A DNA stretch of 64,000 nucleotides from NCBI RefSeq assembly GCF_002994745.2, contig NC_037093.1, positions 15,945,555-16,009,554 on the forward strand, written 5' to 3'. This document shows positions 11,479 through 22,028 of the stretch, piece by piece. The notes under the pieces are model-generated. The model did no database searches, was not told where the DNA came from, and saw only the letters and a list, made by a program, of their open reading frames with translations. A program made the translations under genes and the position numbers. Each line of letters begins with the position of its first letter. The stretch's first letter is position 1. The stretch comes from Rosa chinensis. Its lineage: Eukaryota; Streptophyta; Magnoliopsida; Rosales; Rosaceae.

Positions 11479-13270
11479 TGTAAGTATATTGGGCTATTTC
11501 CATTCAACACATACTTTCCCAAGACTCCTAGGAGATCAGAGGTTGCAGAGGATTAGGAGAGTACTTCTCCTACTTTCCCGGTGTTCCAAGGAGACTAAAG
11601 AAGATTGGAGGATCGGGTCACTAAGAGAAAATCAAGGTGAATCAAGCTCACTGATTTGAGGATAAAGGTGGTTTAATATTCATATCATTCTGCATGTTTC
11701 ATGGTTCTAAAAATGCTATGCATATCTTCGAATTGATTTAAAGATTCTTATCTGCATTAAAAACGTTTTCATAAAATCATATCAGAAAAAGATTGTGATT
11801 GCTTATCAAAATCAATTTTGAAATCTTTCCATGCTGATCTTATGCTGTGGAAAAACAGATTTGATTAAGGGGGAGTCTTGCTCCTCTATAAAAGGCTTTC
11901 AGACTGCATTTTGGTAGATAGAGTTTTTGTGTCTAAAAAGGTGTTCATTGTGTGATGCATAGTCCTCACAAACTGTTTTAAGCAAAACTCTCTTTGATTG
12001 TTACATACGTTGGTTGTTCACTGCATTCTTCCCATGCATCATCCTTGAGAGGCTTCAATTCAAACAGAATTCACAACCATGCATCAAGTCTTTATCACTG
12101 CAATAGATTGATTTATTCTAGTTTAGAATAGGTTATTTCAAGTTGTGAACAAGTTAGCTATATTGCTTGTAAAGTCGTTGAGTTGAACTAGAGGTGGCAA
12201 ACGGGCCGGGCCGGCAGGCCCTGCCCATTTTAAGCGGGCCTAGTCGTGCTTCGTGCCGGGCTTGGGCCGGCCCATTTATTATGGTGCCGGGCTTGTGCCG
12301 GCCCATTTACTTAAACATTAAACCCGGCCCGGCCCATGGCCCGAGCCCATATAGTGGCGGGCCGTGCTCGTGCCTGGTCAATAACGGGCCGTGCTCGTGC
12401 CTACCCACTATAAAGCACGATTTTAAAATCTTAATTTGAACAAATAAAAATTAATTTTATTTAACTATTTAGAAAATTAAAATAAATTAAGTTCTACAAC
12501 GTTTTTCTTAATCTTAGCTTTTTAAGATTAGATTTCTAATAATTTTTTATATTTCACTATAAGAAAGAAAGAAAAAAAAAACTGAAAATATATTGTTTTT
12601 AGTATATTATTGTGAGATTAATCTTTATTAATATAATGAAGATTTAGTATCTATTATTATTTCCTTCATTCTATAGTTGTATTATTATGAGATTAGTCTT
12701 TATTAATAAGCATATATTTAATATTTACAAAAAATACTTATGTCAAAACAAGGATATAATGTTTTGTTTCATTATTTTGACAATATAAAAGAAAGCATTG
12801 GTGGAATTGTCATGAGATTTTAAATAAAAATGTCTCATATTCAAATCTCATCATTGTAGTTTTTTAATATTTTTTTTTTAAAAATGAAATTTTGTGTTTG
12901 TAACGGGCCGGCCCACAATATGTCGTGCTCGGGCCGGGCCAATGGGCCAATATTTTTAGGCCCAGCCCAACCCGTTATTCTAACGTGCTCGGGTCGTGCT
13001 GGGCCGCTTTTAAGCGTGCCGGGCCTGTGCTTAGTGGCCCGTTTGCCACCTCTAAGTTGAACACCACAGCTTGTGTCTTGTAAAGACTTGATTTCATAGT
13101 GAATTGTTTTCTTGTGTGGGCTACATAAACAGCCTCGCAGTGACGTTTCCTCAGTGGTGAGGTTTACACTGTGTTAGCAAGTTCTTGTGTTATGCTTTGT
13201 TGATTTCTTACATTAAGACTTATTCAAGCAAGATTGTTTTCTTCAAAAACTGTTCCATCTGGTGTTTTCA
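11479..13270. mobile_element. Solo LTR (with nested hAT MITE)
   Basis: It begins TGTAAG and ends TTTTCA and is flanked by a perfect 5-bp TSD cctct (11474-11478 and 13271-13275). The homologous site in copy 2 (39785-39795) is empty, with a single cctct. Without the nested 866-bp MITE and its 8-bp TSD the element is about 0.92 kb. A TATA-like ctctataaaagg at 11892-11903 fits an LTR promoter. No internal retroelement genes are present, so a solo LTR is the simplest reading. Confidence 0.85.
12189..13054. mobile_element. hAT-type MITE
   Basis: Perfect 19-bp terminal inverted repeats TAGAGGTGGCAAACGGGCC are flanked by a perfect 8-bp TSD agttgaac (12181-12188 and 13055-13062), the hAT signature. 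Both ends are very GC-rich with repeated 'gggccgggcc' text and the centre is AT-rich. No transposase, so non-autonomous. It is nested in the solo LTR. Confidence 0.95.
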
Positions 13271-15186
13271 CCTCTTCAGTGTAATTTCAACACCCAAATT
13301 CAGAATTTATGGTGAATAATGATCGGAGCAGTTTTTTATGAAATCTTGTATGCTATAAATATTCTTCGCTTTCATGATAGAAGGTTCTCTACTTCATTGT
13401 TCACATGATTTGTTTGCAGCTTAGAGATATAAATATGCCTAGCAAGTGCACCATGTTTAAGACGCTAACTGATCTATGTATATTAGATCTCTTGATGTGA
13501 ATGGTCATTTTTGTCATGCCCCAAAAGTCATTGAGGTTAATTGGCAAGCTCCTCTATTTTCACAGGTGGAAGTCAAGACCAATGGAGCTGCTCATGGTTG
13601 TCCAGGTCTCGTATGTTTCAGAGGTATTTTTCATGATATCACTTAGAACACTCCTTGGAATGTAATGCATGGCCGTTGAGTTTTGCTACAGCGTTAGAGG
13701 TTGAGCTTCATGCCATTTATCATGCAATTAATATCACATGTGAGAAAATATGACTCTCACTTTGGATTGAATGCAACTCTCTGTTGGTTTGTTCATTTTC
13801 TCACTTCGACTTCCGCAGTTGTCCCTTGGAAACTCACTATTCTTTGGCATAATTGGCATACTCTCTTATCTCGAATGCAAGTTTGTATATCATATTGACT
13901 CGTAAGAGTTTAGGGGATACTTTCAAAATGACTCTCGACGGTAGAATTCAGGCTATTCAGGAAGAATCGCAACAATTCTCCAATCCTAACGAAGTAGTTC
14001 GTCTAGAATCCAATGAACAACAAGGCAACCAAGCTGCTGACAAATTGGCTTATGTTAGTGCTTCTAATACTTATGTTTCTTGGTGGGATACTTGTCATCA
14101 AAGTGCTCAGGCTGCCTATTGCCGAAATTTGTCCCGTCACACGAAATTTCGGTTTGTTTGATTCTTTTTTTTTTTTTAATTTTGCTATCTCCTTTGAGAC
14201 CCATTTTTGTAATCTTCTTCTTTGTTCAATAAATTTGGTGTTATTTAAAAAAAAATAATAATAATAAAGGAGGCCTCTAACCAATACCAGCCCACATATA
14301 ACACCAGCCCAAACCGCAAAACCTCCTCCTCCTTCTTCTTCAAGAAAAAGCTCTGCAAAAGCACTCAACTTGCTCGAGAACTCAGACGCTCACTGAAAAT
14401 GGAACTCATTCCCGAAGAAGGCACACACAACCACGCCGACTCCTCCACTCTAATCCTGGTCTGTTCGATTTGGGTCTGTTTGGTTTCGCAAAAAGTCACA
14501 ACCTTGAAAAAAAAAGGGAAACTTAAAGTTTCAATTTTTGATTTCAGCTGGCGCTGTCGATCGGAAATGTGGGCCAGCTCGCCGTGGATCTCTTAGTCGC
14601 GTCGACGAAGGCTGAGAGAGTCGGGTTTCTGGATAGTCCGTATGTCCTTCCATGTGTTGGCAACGATGCATATGGCCCTGTTCCTCAAGGCCACCTTGCT
14701 CTTCCTCTTGAAGGTTCTCATTCTCTTTGCTTCTGCTTCCTACTTACCTTTCATTATTTTTCATTTTTTGAATGGAATGAAATGAACGAAATTTGGGTTC
14801 TGCAGCTTATGAATCGTCTTCTAATGGAATGGCTTTAATCCAGCAAAGGTCACCTGTTGTTAAGGTATACTAGGACCCTTTACTGCACATTTTAGTAATG
14901 TTTTTGATTTTTTTAGTTTGATTATAGTTTTGAAGTTTGAAATGTTAATTCGAAGCAGGGCAGAGAATTGATATGTCAAGGTATAGATAGCGTTAATCTT
15001 GTCTTCTGTCGGATTGTTTGAATGGTTCAAGTTCTTTTTATGCATTTCATGCAGCTTGGTTATAGTAGTTTGTAATATTTGAATGCAGAGACTAGCAAGG
15101 GTGTTTGTATAGAAACATAGCTGATATGTTGAAGAAAACTTTATAAACTGGGAAATTTTTTGGTACTTGATAGAAAACTTTGTGAG

Positions 15187-15252
15187 GGTACCGGGCGTGG
15201 GGCTGAGCCTCCCAGCTAGGCTGGGTTCCAAACCCCTATTAAAAAAAAAAAA
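15187..15252 (+). mobile_element. SINE-like scrap in PAC2 copy 1 intron
   Basis: A 66-bp insertion ending in an A tail, flanked by a perfect 12-bp TSD aaactttgtgag (15175-15186 and 15253-15264). The copy 2 intron has the empty site with one such sequence. It contains ggttccaaacccc, similar to a tRNA-type B box, so a 5'-truncated tRNA-derived SINE is the likeliest source. Confidence 0.75.
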
Positions 15253-15297
15253 AAACTTTGTGAGATTCATAAGCATTCAACCTTCTGTTTAGGCACT

Positions 15298-15665
15298 TAA
15301 ATGAGAGACACTATCGAATTCAATTATTACGTAAAACTTGGTCTCTTATGTCTGCCTTTACTTTATTTTCAGAGGTGAATTATGATCTAGCTAACATTAA
15401 GGAATATTTACAATCAAAAGTAGCAACAAAACTGTGTGCTTTTGGAACGTATGAAACCATGAAACTGTTGTGAAAACAAAATATTAAATGAGAAACACTA
15501 TTGAATACAATTATTACGTAAAACTTGGTCTCTTATGTTTGCCTTTACTTTATTTTCAGAGGTGAATTATGATCTAGCTAACATTATGGAACATTTACAA
15601 TAAAAAGCAGCAACACAACTGTGTGCTTTTGGAACGTATGAAACCATGAAACTGTTGTGAAAACA
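15298..15665 (+). repeat. 186-bp tandem duplication in PAC2 copy 1 intron 4
   Basis: Two head-to-tail units start at 15298 and 15484 with a few differences. Copy 2 has only one unit (about 41343-41520). It arose in copy 1 after the segmental duplication. Confidence 0.85.
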
Positions 15666-17453
15666 AATCATCATACATTCTTAAACATCAGTGACTGCTC
15701 TTGTTAAAGAAATGAAGCGGTTCTGAACTCTGTTTCGTGGAAATGATCTGGCTGTGAGGCCAATTCATTTGCATTTTGATTTTTCGAATTTTAAAACTTT
15801 TTTATTTTATTTTAAATTGATTTGTCTTTTGTTTACCAGTGGTTCCCAGATGCATTACCTGTCTAGCAGCAATGCCGATGGAAAAGATGATTACTGCGAA
15901 CAGCTTGGGTGGAAAAGACTTCAGGATTATAACCCCAATCAGAGGTCATGGAAGTATCTTAACACATTAGCTGATGGCAATGCCATGCCAGAGGACAGCT
16001 TACCTTTTGAAGGTGAATTGGAAGAAGAAGAATACTACTACCCAAGCTTGCCTTTTTCAGCTCTCTTTTCTTCCTTAAAGGTATTCTTTTTGAATTATAC
16101 CCAATAATGAAATGAGCGGACCCGGACCACAATTACACCTGAAAGTAATTAGGGTGTTGCTACCACTTGAAATACAGAAAAATTCCATGTATTATTTCCT
16201 TGCTGAACACCCTATCAATATATTGGAATTACTCTGCTCGCCTCTACTCATTGGGATCACTTCTTGCTTAACTTCTCTCACCCACAGCCACAGCCACACA
16301 TGAAAAGTGAAAACCATAGATCATAAGACTGTTTAGCTTTACGAGCTAGAATTTTCAGATAATATTGAATTTTTTATCTAGGTTTGCTTTTACTGAATCA
16401 GGCAAAAGGATTGAAGGTCGCCTGTTTATTATGCTACTGCTCAGAAGGAGACAATACACCTGATGCTTTCCATTTGGCTGAAGCAGCATGCAAACTTCTG
16501 GGTGTGAGTCCCAGTAATTTCCATTGTTAGTTTCTTTTGATTTCCGTCGTTAAGTTTACTAACTAGGTGCTTCTGTTTAAGAGGATTTTGGTCCCTCATA
16601 CCCATCTTGCCTCTTCAATATTGTTTTGTTAGTCTCTCTTTTTAAAGTAAACAACTACAAGTATAAAAAAGAAAGGGAGGCGCCTGGAAATTCCCATAAG
16701 CTTACGTGTGTTTCTTTCCCTGTTGTATTGGTGTGCCTGTTGTCGTTTTCATGGATGTTTTTATTTATTTATATATTTTGTTTAGATGTCATATGTAAGA
16801 ACACTTTTGCATTAGTTTTAACAAGATTTATGTCTTCAAAATTAAGTTCTTTTCACCAATTGCATGCCCGGCAGTACTTCCATTAGAGACAATCTGTGTG
16901 TATGGGTGAGTCTGTGCAGATGCACACACGGTTGCTGACATGTATATGTGTTGGTGCTTTAATGCATCTGCAGTCTTGACTGCAGATTAACACATATGTA
17001 CCAATAACTTCTTCACCTCTTTTATGTACTTCCAGAGTGCCAAGAGGATATTGATATTGGCAATACATGATCTGTTCTTTTTCATATCTTGTTTCTTTTT
17101 CTTCTTTTGAATTGTATAGATTAGAATCATTAGGTATCTTGTCTAAGAATGGTTAGGCATAGGCATGATTTCAAACCCAATGCACTTATAGCGTGCCTCA
17201 AATGGTTGATGGGGTGTGTAACAATAAGCCAAAAGGGTGAGATGGGTGCCATGCTTATCCCTAAGAATTGTTTCCATTAGATCTATTTCTGTTTATACAG
17301 GTTTAGAGCCCTGATATGGTGGATCTTGCTTTGGAGTTAGAGGTATACTCATCTTTTGCTAATTTGCTTTGTGCAGGCAACACTGATAATTGGTTTATTC
17401 CAATTTCTTGGAAGACTGTGTATGGACCACCCGCAGACATGTCTCTCTTTTAA

Positions 17454-18259
17454 GCAGGTATAGGATTCCTCTGATCTGAGGTAAGTTCCTACGGGATTCA
17501 GTACCTACTACCTCATTTGAGCTTCTTAGCCTGACTTCTTCTATTGGAAGATATTGATAAGCTATTCTAATCTAATTAGTTTTTAATACTCTTGATCAAG
17601 TGTAGTTGTGGACCGTCTAAAGCTGTGGTATAAATACCTCCAAGATGGAGAGAAAAAAATCAGAGAACTGAATCAAGTTTATCAGTTTTATCAATTTCAA
17701 CTTCTCTTTTTCAGCAGAATCTAAATGGGTTGAGAAACTGAAGACGTACATCCATTCAAATAAACCACTAAAAACTAAAATATTCTATGAAGGCATATTT
17801 CTTCCATCCTGTTCAGCTGAGCACTGTTATAGTCTTAATTTGAATACCTTCTGTAATTCTTTTATAGAAGATTCTTCATAACCAGGCTAGGTAGGGGATG
17901 CTAATCTTGCTTCTGTCTTAACATTGTGCTTTAAAACTCTGAAACTTACGAAATGGTTGTCTAAGTTTGGTGTCACAGACATTTTCAATCAATTATAACA
18001 CGTAGAACACTAATACCAACATTGTACCAAAACCTTAAAGCTGCTTGTTAGCTAATCATAATTAGAGCTTTTCCTGATTGGTTACTATTAGAGTATTTGG
18101 TCTAAATGACCTATGCCACCTACTTGGCATATGATGTATATGAATATGTGTTGTACATCATGGAATAAAGTGGTTATGTAAAAAATAAGGCTAAAAGATA
18201 ATCTAGGTGTGACATTACTTGCACTATCACTATGCATTCAAGTAGAACTGGACTTCATG
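17454..18259 (+). other. PAC2 copy 1 3' flank
   Basis: No protein-coding signal. It is strongly similar to 43636-44500 in copy 2. Shortly after the PAC2 stop there is a good donor (ctgag-gtaagt, near 17480), so a 3' UTR intron is possible. Confidence 0.5.
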
Positions 18260-18772
18260 TGTTAACGTTAGAATCCGAGGGGACTCTAGTTAGCTATAAA
18301 TAAAGAGAGAGAGAGAGAGAGAGAGAGAGATTGACACAAGATGTATAGTGGTTCGCCTCCGCATGAGCGGGAGACTACGTCCACTTGAAAGCTATACTAG
18401 TGTGTCGAGCCTTGCGGCCTAACAAGATTACAAGAGATGTAATGAATGTGTTGAGTTGTGGGAGGAGGCATTCCTTTTATAGATGAAGGAATGCCTCTCA
18501 TTTACTTGTTCTTCGATGTGGGACAAGCAAAGCTACTATTCTAGTCTATTTAACATGTAGAAAGCTATGTTATGGGGGCATCTTGGCAAGGGCGGAAAGG
18601 TGGCTTCCCGGTGGCGGATTTGTGACTTCCGGATACCGCCGCGTAGCCTGAACATAGGGCTACACGATGCATGTCTCGGTTGGGCCTTGCCATGTCTTGT
18701 GGATGTCCCAAAGTAGGTGTTACTTATGCTTGGTGATGTAGTAAATACTCCATATTGTTGGAGGTATGTACA
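18260..18772. mobile_element. Small solo-LTR-like insertion
   Basis: It begins TGTTAAC and ends TGTACA, flanked by a 5-bp TSD tcatg (18255-18259 and 18773-18777). It is absent from the aligned site in copy 2 (near 44495). It carries a TATA-like ctataaataaagag followed by a (GA)n tract at 18303-18330 and no coding sequence. A solo LTR or short TRIM-like element fits; the right edge is slightly ambiguous because the copy 2 flank also lost about 12 bp. Confidence 0.65.
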
Positions 18773-19439
18773 TCATGGAAATAACATGGATAATGGTTGG
18801 TTCTGATCCAATACATTTATTTCAAGCTAGAAATGTAGTATAGGTTAAACCAGTTTTACAATTGTTCGTAGATGTTCTTTAAGATCTCACTTCTCAGGAC
18901 TTTTATTATTATTCGATTATAAGATGTGCATCTTAGAATTTGATGATTAGAGCTGCAGAGAACCCTTGTTTCAATTTTCTAGTAGCAGTAATCGTTTGCA
19001 GACTTTTGTAGGTACACTGGAGGCATTTTTTCTTGTACTAGTTATTGATGGCGTTTTCAAAGGCTGACAAAATTTGAGCAGATGGGAGGTCATTACCTGT
19101 TCAGAAGCTCAATTTAGTGTCACCTCCAGCAATGTCGTTTTGTAATCCCTTGTTCCTCATTATCGGCTTTGAATACACAGATGGGATCATGAGCCAAGAT
19201 ATATCATAGTGTTAGCTTATTCAGTGTAGTTGTGCCGTCCCCAACTGACACTGATGTATGGCATTAGGTAGCGCTTCTTTGATTGGCAATTTGTCATTTG
19301 ACAGAAATCTCATATTTAATTACTTTACTGATACGCCGAGTGAGATAGCTAGCCTCAAATCAGAACTCACCTGGACCCTTCTTAATTTATTAGGAATTAT
19401 GATATTGCTCGTTTGTCACATTGTCGGTATAAAATTCTA
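18773..19439 (+). other. Conserved 3' flank shared with copy 2
   Basis: It matches 44505-45170. Around 19010-19200 an acceptor-like ttttgtag is followed by a better conserved stretch (to 44745-44950 in copy 2). This could be a distal 3' UTR exon of PAC2, but no frame supports protein coding. Confidence 0.4.
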
Positions 19440-20480
19440 GGGAAAATTTCGCAAACAGTACATCAATTAAAGGTTACTAATAATTCTTATACACAAAGTT
19501 TCAAACCAAATATTTCGGTACACGAAATCTAAAACTCGACCCACTATCAGTATATAACGGCAATTTTTGACACCAAAATGTCCATTATACCCTCAGTTCT
19601 TTTTTTTTTAAATAATTTTTTTCTGTTATTATTATTTTTTCCTTCGTTTTTACCTCTTTCTTCTTCCTTCTTCCGGGCTCACTCGATCTTTCGCCGTCGG
19701 GGACGGCTCTGTTCTCGGCAAGGCCTTCGGCTTCGGGACCTCAATCTGGCTGAGCAGGACCCACGAGCTTCAGTTCAACAACTGTGAGAGAGCCAAAGAG
19801 GCCCAAATCCACGGGATCGAGACCTTGATCTGCATCCCAACTTCCAACGGTGTTTTGAAATGGGTTCCTTCGGTTTGATCAGAGAGAACTAGGGGTTGAT
19901 CCAGCAAGCCAAGTCGTTGTTCGGGTCGAATCAACCCAACCCGGAAACAAGACCGCTCGAGTTCATCAACCGGAACTTCTCCATTTTTGACAGCAGCATC
20001 ATTGTCGGCGTGCAAGAAGAGGATCACAGCTCATACAATGACGACAAGAAATATGTTTTTGGTTCTAGCAAGAAGAAGAACGGAGCTCCGAACCCAAACC
20101 CGGACTTCGCAGATTCCGACTGCCAGATGAAAAGAGCGCCGAAGAAACTGGGCTGGGCTGAGACACGCCGCTCGACCACGTGGAGGCGGAGCGACAGTGG
20201 CGGGAGAAGCTCACCTCGCAAGGGCGGCGTTGGAAGCGAGGGAGTGAGCCCGGAAGAAGGAAGAAGAAAGAGATAAAAATGAAGGAAAAAAAAATAACTG
20301 AAAAAAAAATTATTTAAAAAAAATTGAGGGCATAATGGACATTTTGGTGTCAAAAATTGACGTCGTGTATTGATAGTGGGTCAAGTTTCAGATTTCGTGT
20401 ACCGAAATGTTTGATTTGAAACTTTGTGTATAAGAATTATTAGTGACATTTACTTGGTGTACTGTTTGCGAAATTTTCCC
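19440..20480. mobile_element. Pack-MULE carrying a bHLH gene fragment
   Basis: Long terminal inverted repeats of about 165 bp (outermost GGGAAAATTTCGCAAACAGT) are flanked by a perfect 9-bp TSD aaaattcta (19431-19439 and 20481-20489). Copy 2 has the single empty site near 45160. The interior between poly-T/poly-A borders is GC-rich, unlike its surroundings, and encodes a recognisable host transcription-factor fragment. No transposase is present. The 9-bp TSD plus long TIRs identify a MULE. Confidence 0.95.
19700..20213 (+). pseudogene. Captured fragment of a MYC/JAM-type bHLH transcription factor
   Basis: The first part reads LGKAFGFGTSIWLS, then CERAKEAQIHGIETLICIP, the N-terminal regulatory domain shared by MYC2-like and bHLH13/JAM-like factors. 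After a frame change near 19858 the text continues with ENWGLIQQ-like and KSLFGSN blocks. The last part, after another shift near 20150, reads ETPLDHVEAERQ, the start of the bHLH basic region with its E-box-contacting His, Glu and Arg. The regions are collinear but much compressed, with frameshifts and an in-frame stop, so it cannot make an intact factor. Such factors normally bind G-boxes in jasmonate responses. It lies between the TIRs of a Pack-MULE and is intronless, which suggests capture of a single-exon gene followed by deletions. Confidence 0.85.
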
Positions 20481-20489
20481 AAAATTCTA

Positions 20490-20921
20490 AGATAACTAAA
20501 GCCAACCTTTCGAAAAAAAGAAAAGAAATTTTTTTTACTAAAGCCATTTTTTTTGTTTGTATTTTTTACATTGCCATTATAAAATAGCAAAGAGAAAAAA
20601 GAATTTAACACATTGAAAATATTGGTATCATTTTCATCATGCACGTTCAAATAAATGTTCTAATCTTGCTTGGCACTTACAAAGGAGCTTTGCATTGGAT
20701 TGACACTATTTAGAACTCTCGAAATTTTCTGCAAACGGGGATGACATGACCCGCCGTGGTTTGACAAACTTTTACATTCAACTCTGAGTGATATTTGTGG
20801 TACATTTAGATACAAAATTGGTCAGAACTAAAATCTAAATTTATGGAGGGGGATGCTGATACCCTCCTTGGACAAACCTATCAGCTGAGACCATTTTATA
20901 AAGTGTAAACTATAATTTTGG
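20490..20921 (+). other. Noncoding duplicated flank
   Basis: Collinear with about 45170-45520 of copy 2. No gene seen. Confidence 0.5.
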
Positions 20922-21322
20922 GCTCGTTTGGTTCTTGAAAGGGAAATCAATTCCCTTGTCTTTCCCATAGGGAAGGGGAACTAAAGTTCATGTCAGGTTT
21001 CCTTTCCTCTGTTTGGTAAAGCAAGGAAAGTATTCAGGAAAGACCATTTGATTTCTCTTCCGGTGTTTGGTTTGTGCAGGAAAGGAAAGTAAAAATATAT
21101 CAATATTTTAATAATACCTTTGTGCAAGAGAGGGTATTGTTGTCCAAAACTTTTGTAATGAATGCTGGGAAATGGGAAGGGAAAATCAATCTCATGAGAT
21201 TTGAGTGGAATGAATTCCCCCCCTACTTTCCCCTCAAAAGTATTTCCGGAGTTTGTGGTTACCAAACAAAGAAAAGACTTTCCTTTCCTGAGTCCTTAAT
21301 TCTGCGAACCAAACGAGGTCTT
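20922..21322. mobile_element. MITE-like element with GCTCGTTTGGTTC ends
   Basis: The inverted ends GGGCTCGTTTGGTTC and GAACCAAACGAGGTC bound about 400 bp absent from copy 2. Extended imperfect self-complementarity inside (repeated ggaaagg/cctttcc and gtttggt/accaaac) is typical of a fold-back MITE. The TSD is short or unclear, so the superfamily (Harbinger or hAT) is open. Confidence 0.7.
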
Positions 21323-22028
21323 GGAGTAACTACCTAAACATTTTATGTTGGTTTTGCGAAAAACATGACCACTAATAGGTATATTGACATTTGAAACATA
21401 ATTTGCCATTCTCCAAGGAGTTTGGCTCTATTTAGTTGGCAAATGTTGTCAAAATCCGGCGGCCGTACTATGGCTAGGATTCTAGTAGGATAAAACTAGT
21501 ACACATACCTTCAATGCATGTGCTTGATGTGATTGTATGGGCAAATATCTCAATTTGATTGGAATATTTGATGATTAATAACCTTTCCGAATATTTCTTC
21601 ATCACATACATTATTGTACAATAAAGTTGATGAACACATATAAATCACGGAATTCAGTTTCTCTGAGTTCTTATTAATTAAGTGCACGAGTTACTTGTGT
21701 GGATTATGATTCCATCATACCTGATCGAGTTGCGAAAACTTCTGAATAGGTGTTCATCATTTGAACTGAATTCTTTCTGGTTAAAGATAACTTCTCCAAC
21801 TGAACTAAATTCTTTCTCGTTCAAGATAACTTCTACTTCCTACTATTAGATTCGAACCAAAGACTATCTTAGTTCGAAGATACACATATGTTCCATGTGA
21901 TTGTGAGTTGATATGATTCGGTGCCAAGAATCTTTACTTATGATTTCATTTACTCTGTACTCTGTACTCTGTACTTAGTGTTTTCTGCTGGACTTTTTGG
22001 TCTTTGCACTTATTGAATTTCTCATTAT
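21323..22028 (+). other. Noncoding duplicated flank
   Basis: Matches 45540-45840 and, after the site where copy 2 carries its viral insertion, 54450-54540. No gene seen. Confidence 0.5.

Larger units (their letters stand above)
10972..14266 (+). mobile_element. 5'-truncated L1-type LINE (ancestral insertion), copy 1
   Basis: Translated fragments match the C-terminal end of plant L1 reverse transcriptase ORF2. A zf-RVT segment (about 11240-11470, with CSLC...HLFFNC...VW) is followed by an RNase H-like segment from 13560 (TNGAAHGCPG). The element ends with 'aataaatttggtgttattt' and an A/ATA tail. It is flanked by a degenerate TSD, tcaaggacgcctctt (10957-10971) and aaaggaggcctcta (14267-14280); in copy 2 the same TSD is perfect. 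It is split by the solo LTR at 11479-13270. Reading frames are broken, so it is a dead fragment. Confidence 0.85.
14399..17453 (+). pseudogene. PAC2-type proteasome assembly chaperone 2, copy 1, frameshifted by exon deletion
   Basis: Seven exons align one-to-one with the intact copy at 40438-43635: 14399-14458, 14548-14713, 14806-14864, 14959-14980, 15840-16080, 16402-16525 and 17377-17453. All splice borders remain GT-AG. Exon 4 keeps only 22 of 119 nt: 97 bp corresponding to 40997-41093 are missing, which removes about 32 codons and shifts the frame, giving a stop early in the next exon near 15969. The last base of exon 6 is also T instead of G. The protein family (PF09754, the plant PBAC2 equivalent) pairs with PAC1 to assemble the 20S proteasome alpha ring. 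Skipping exon 4 entirely would also not keep the frame (119 nt). It is most likely a pseudogene; a truncated N-terminal product of about 100 residues is possible. Confidence 0.88.

Noticed and set aside
11228..11659. 143-codon ORF as a host gene
   Set aside because: It begins in LINE zf-RVT sequence and runs across the solo-LTR border, so it is an accidental fusion frame.
19896..20276. 126-codon ORF as an independent small gene
   Set aside because: It is the middle part of the bHLH fragment inside a Pack-MULE, with frame changes at both ends.
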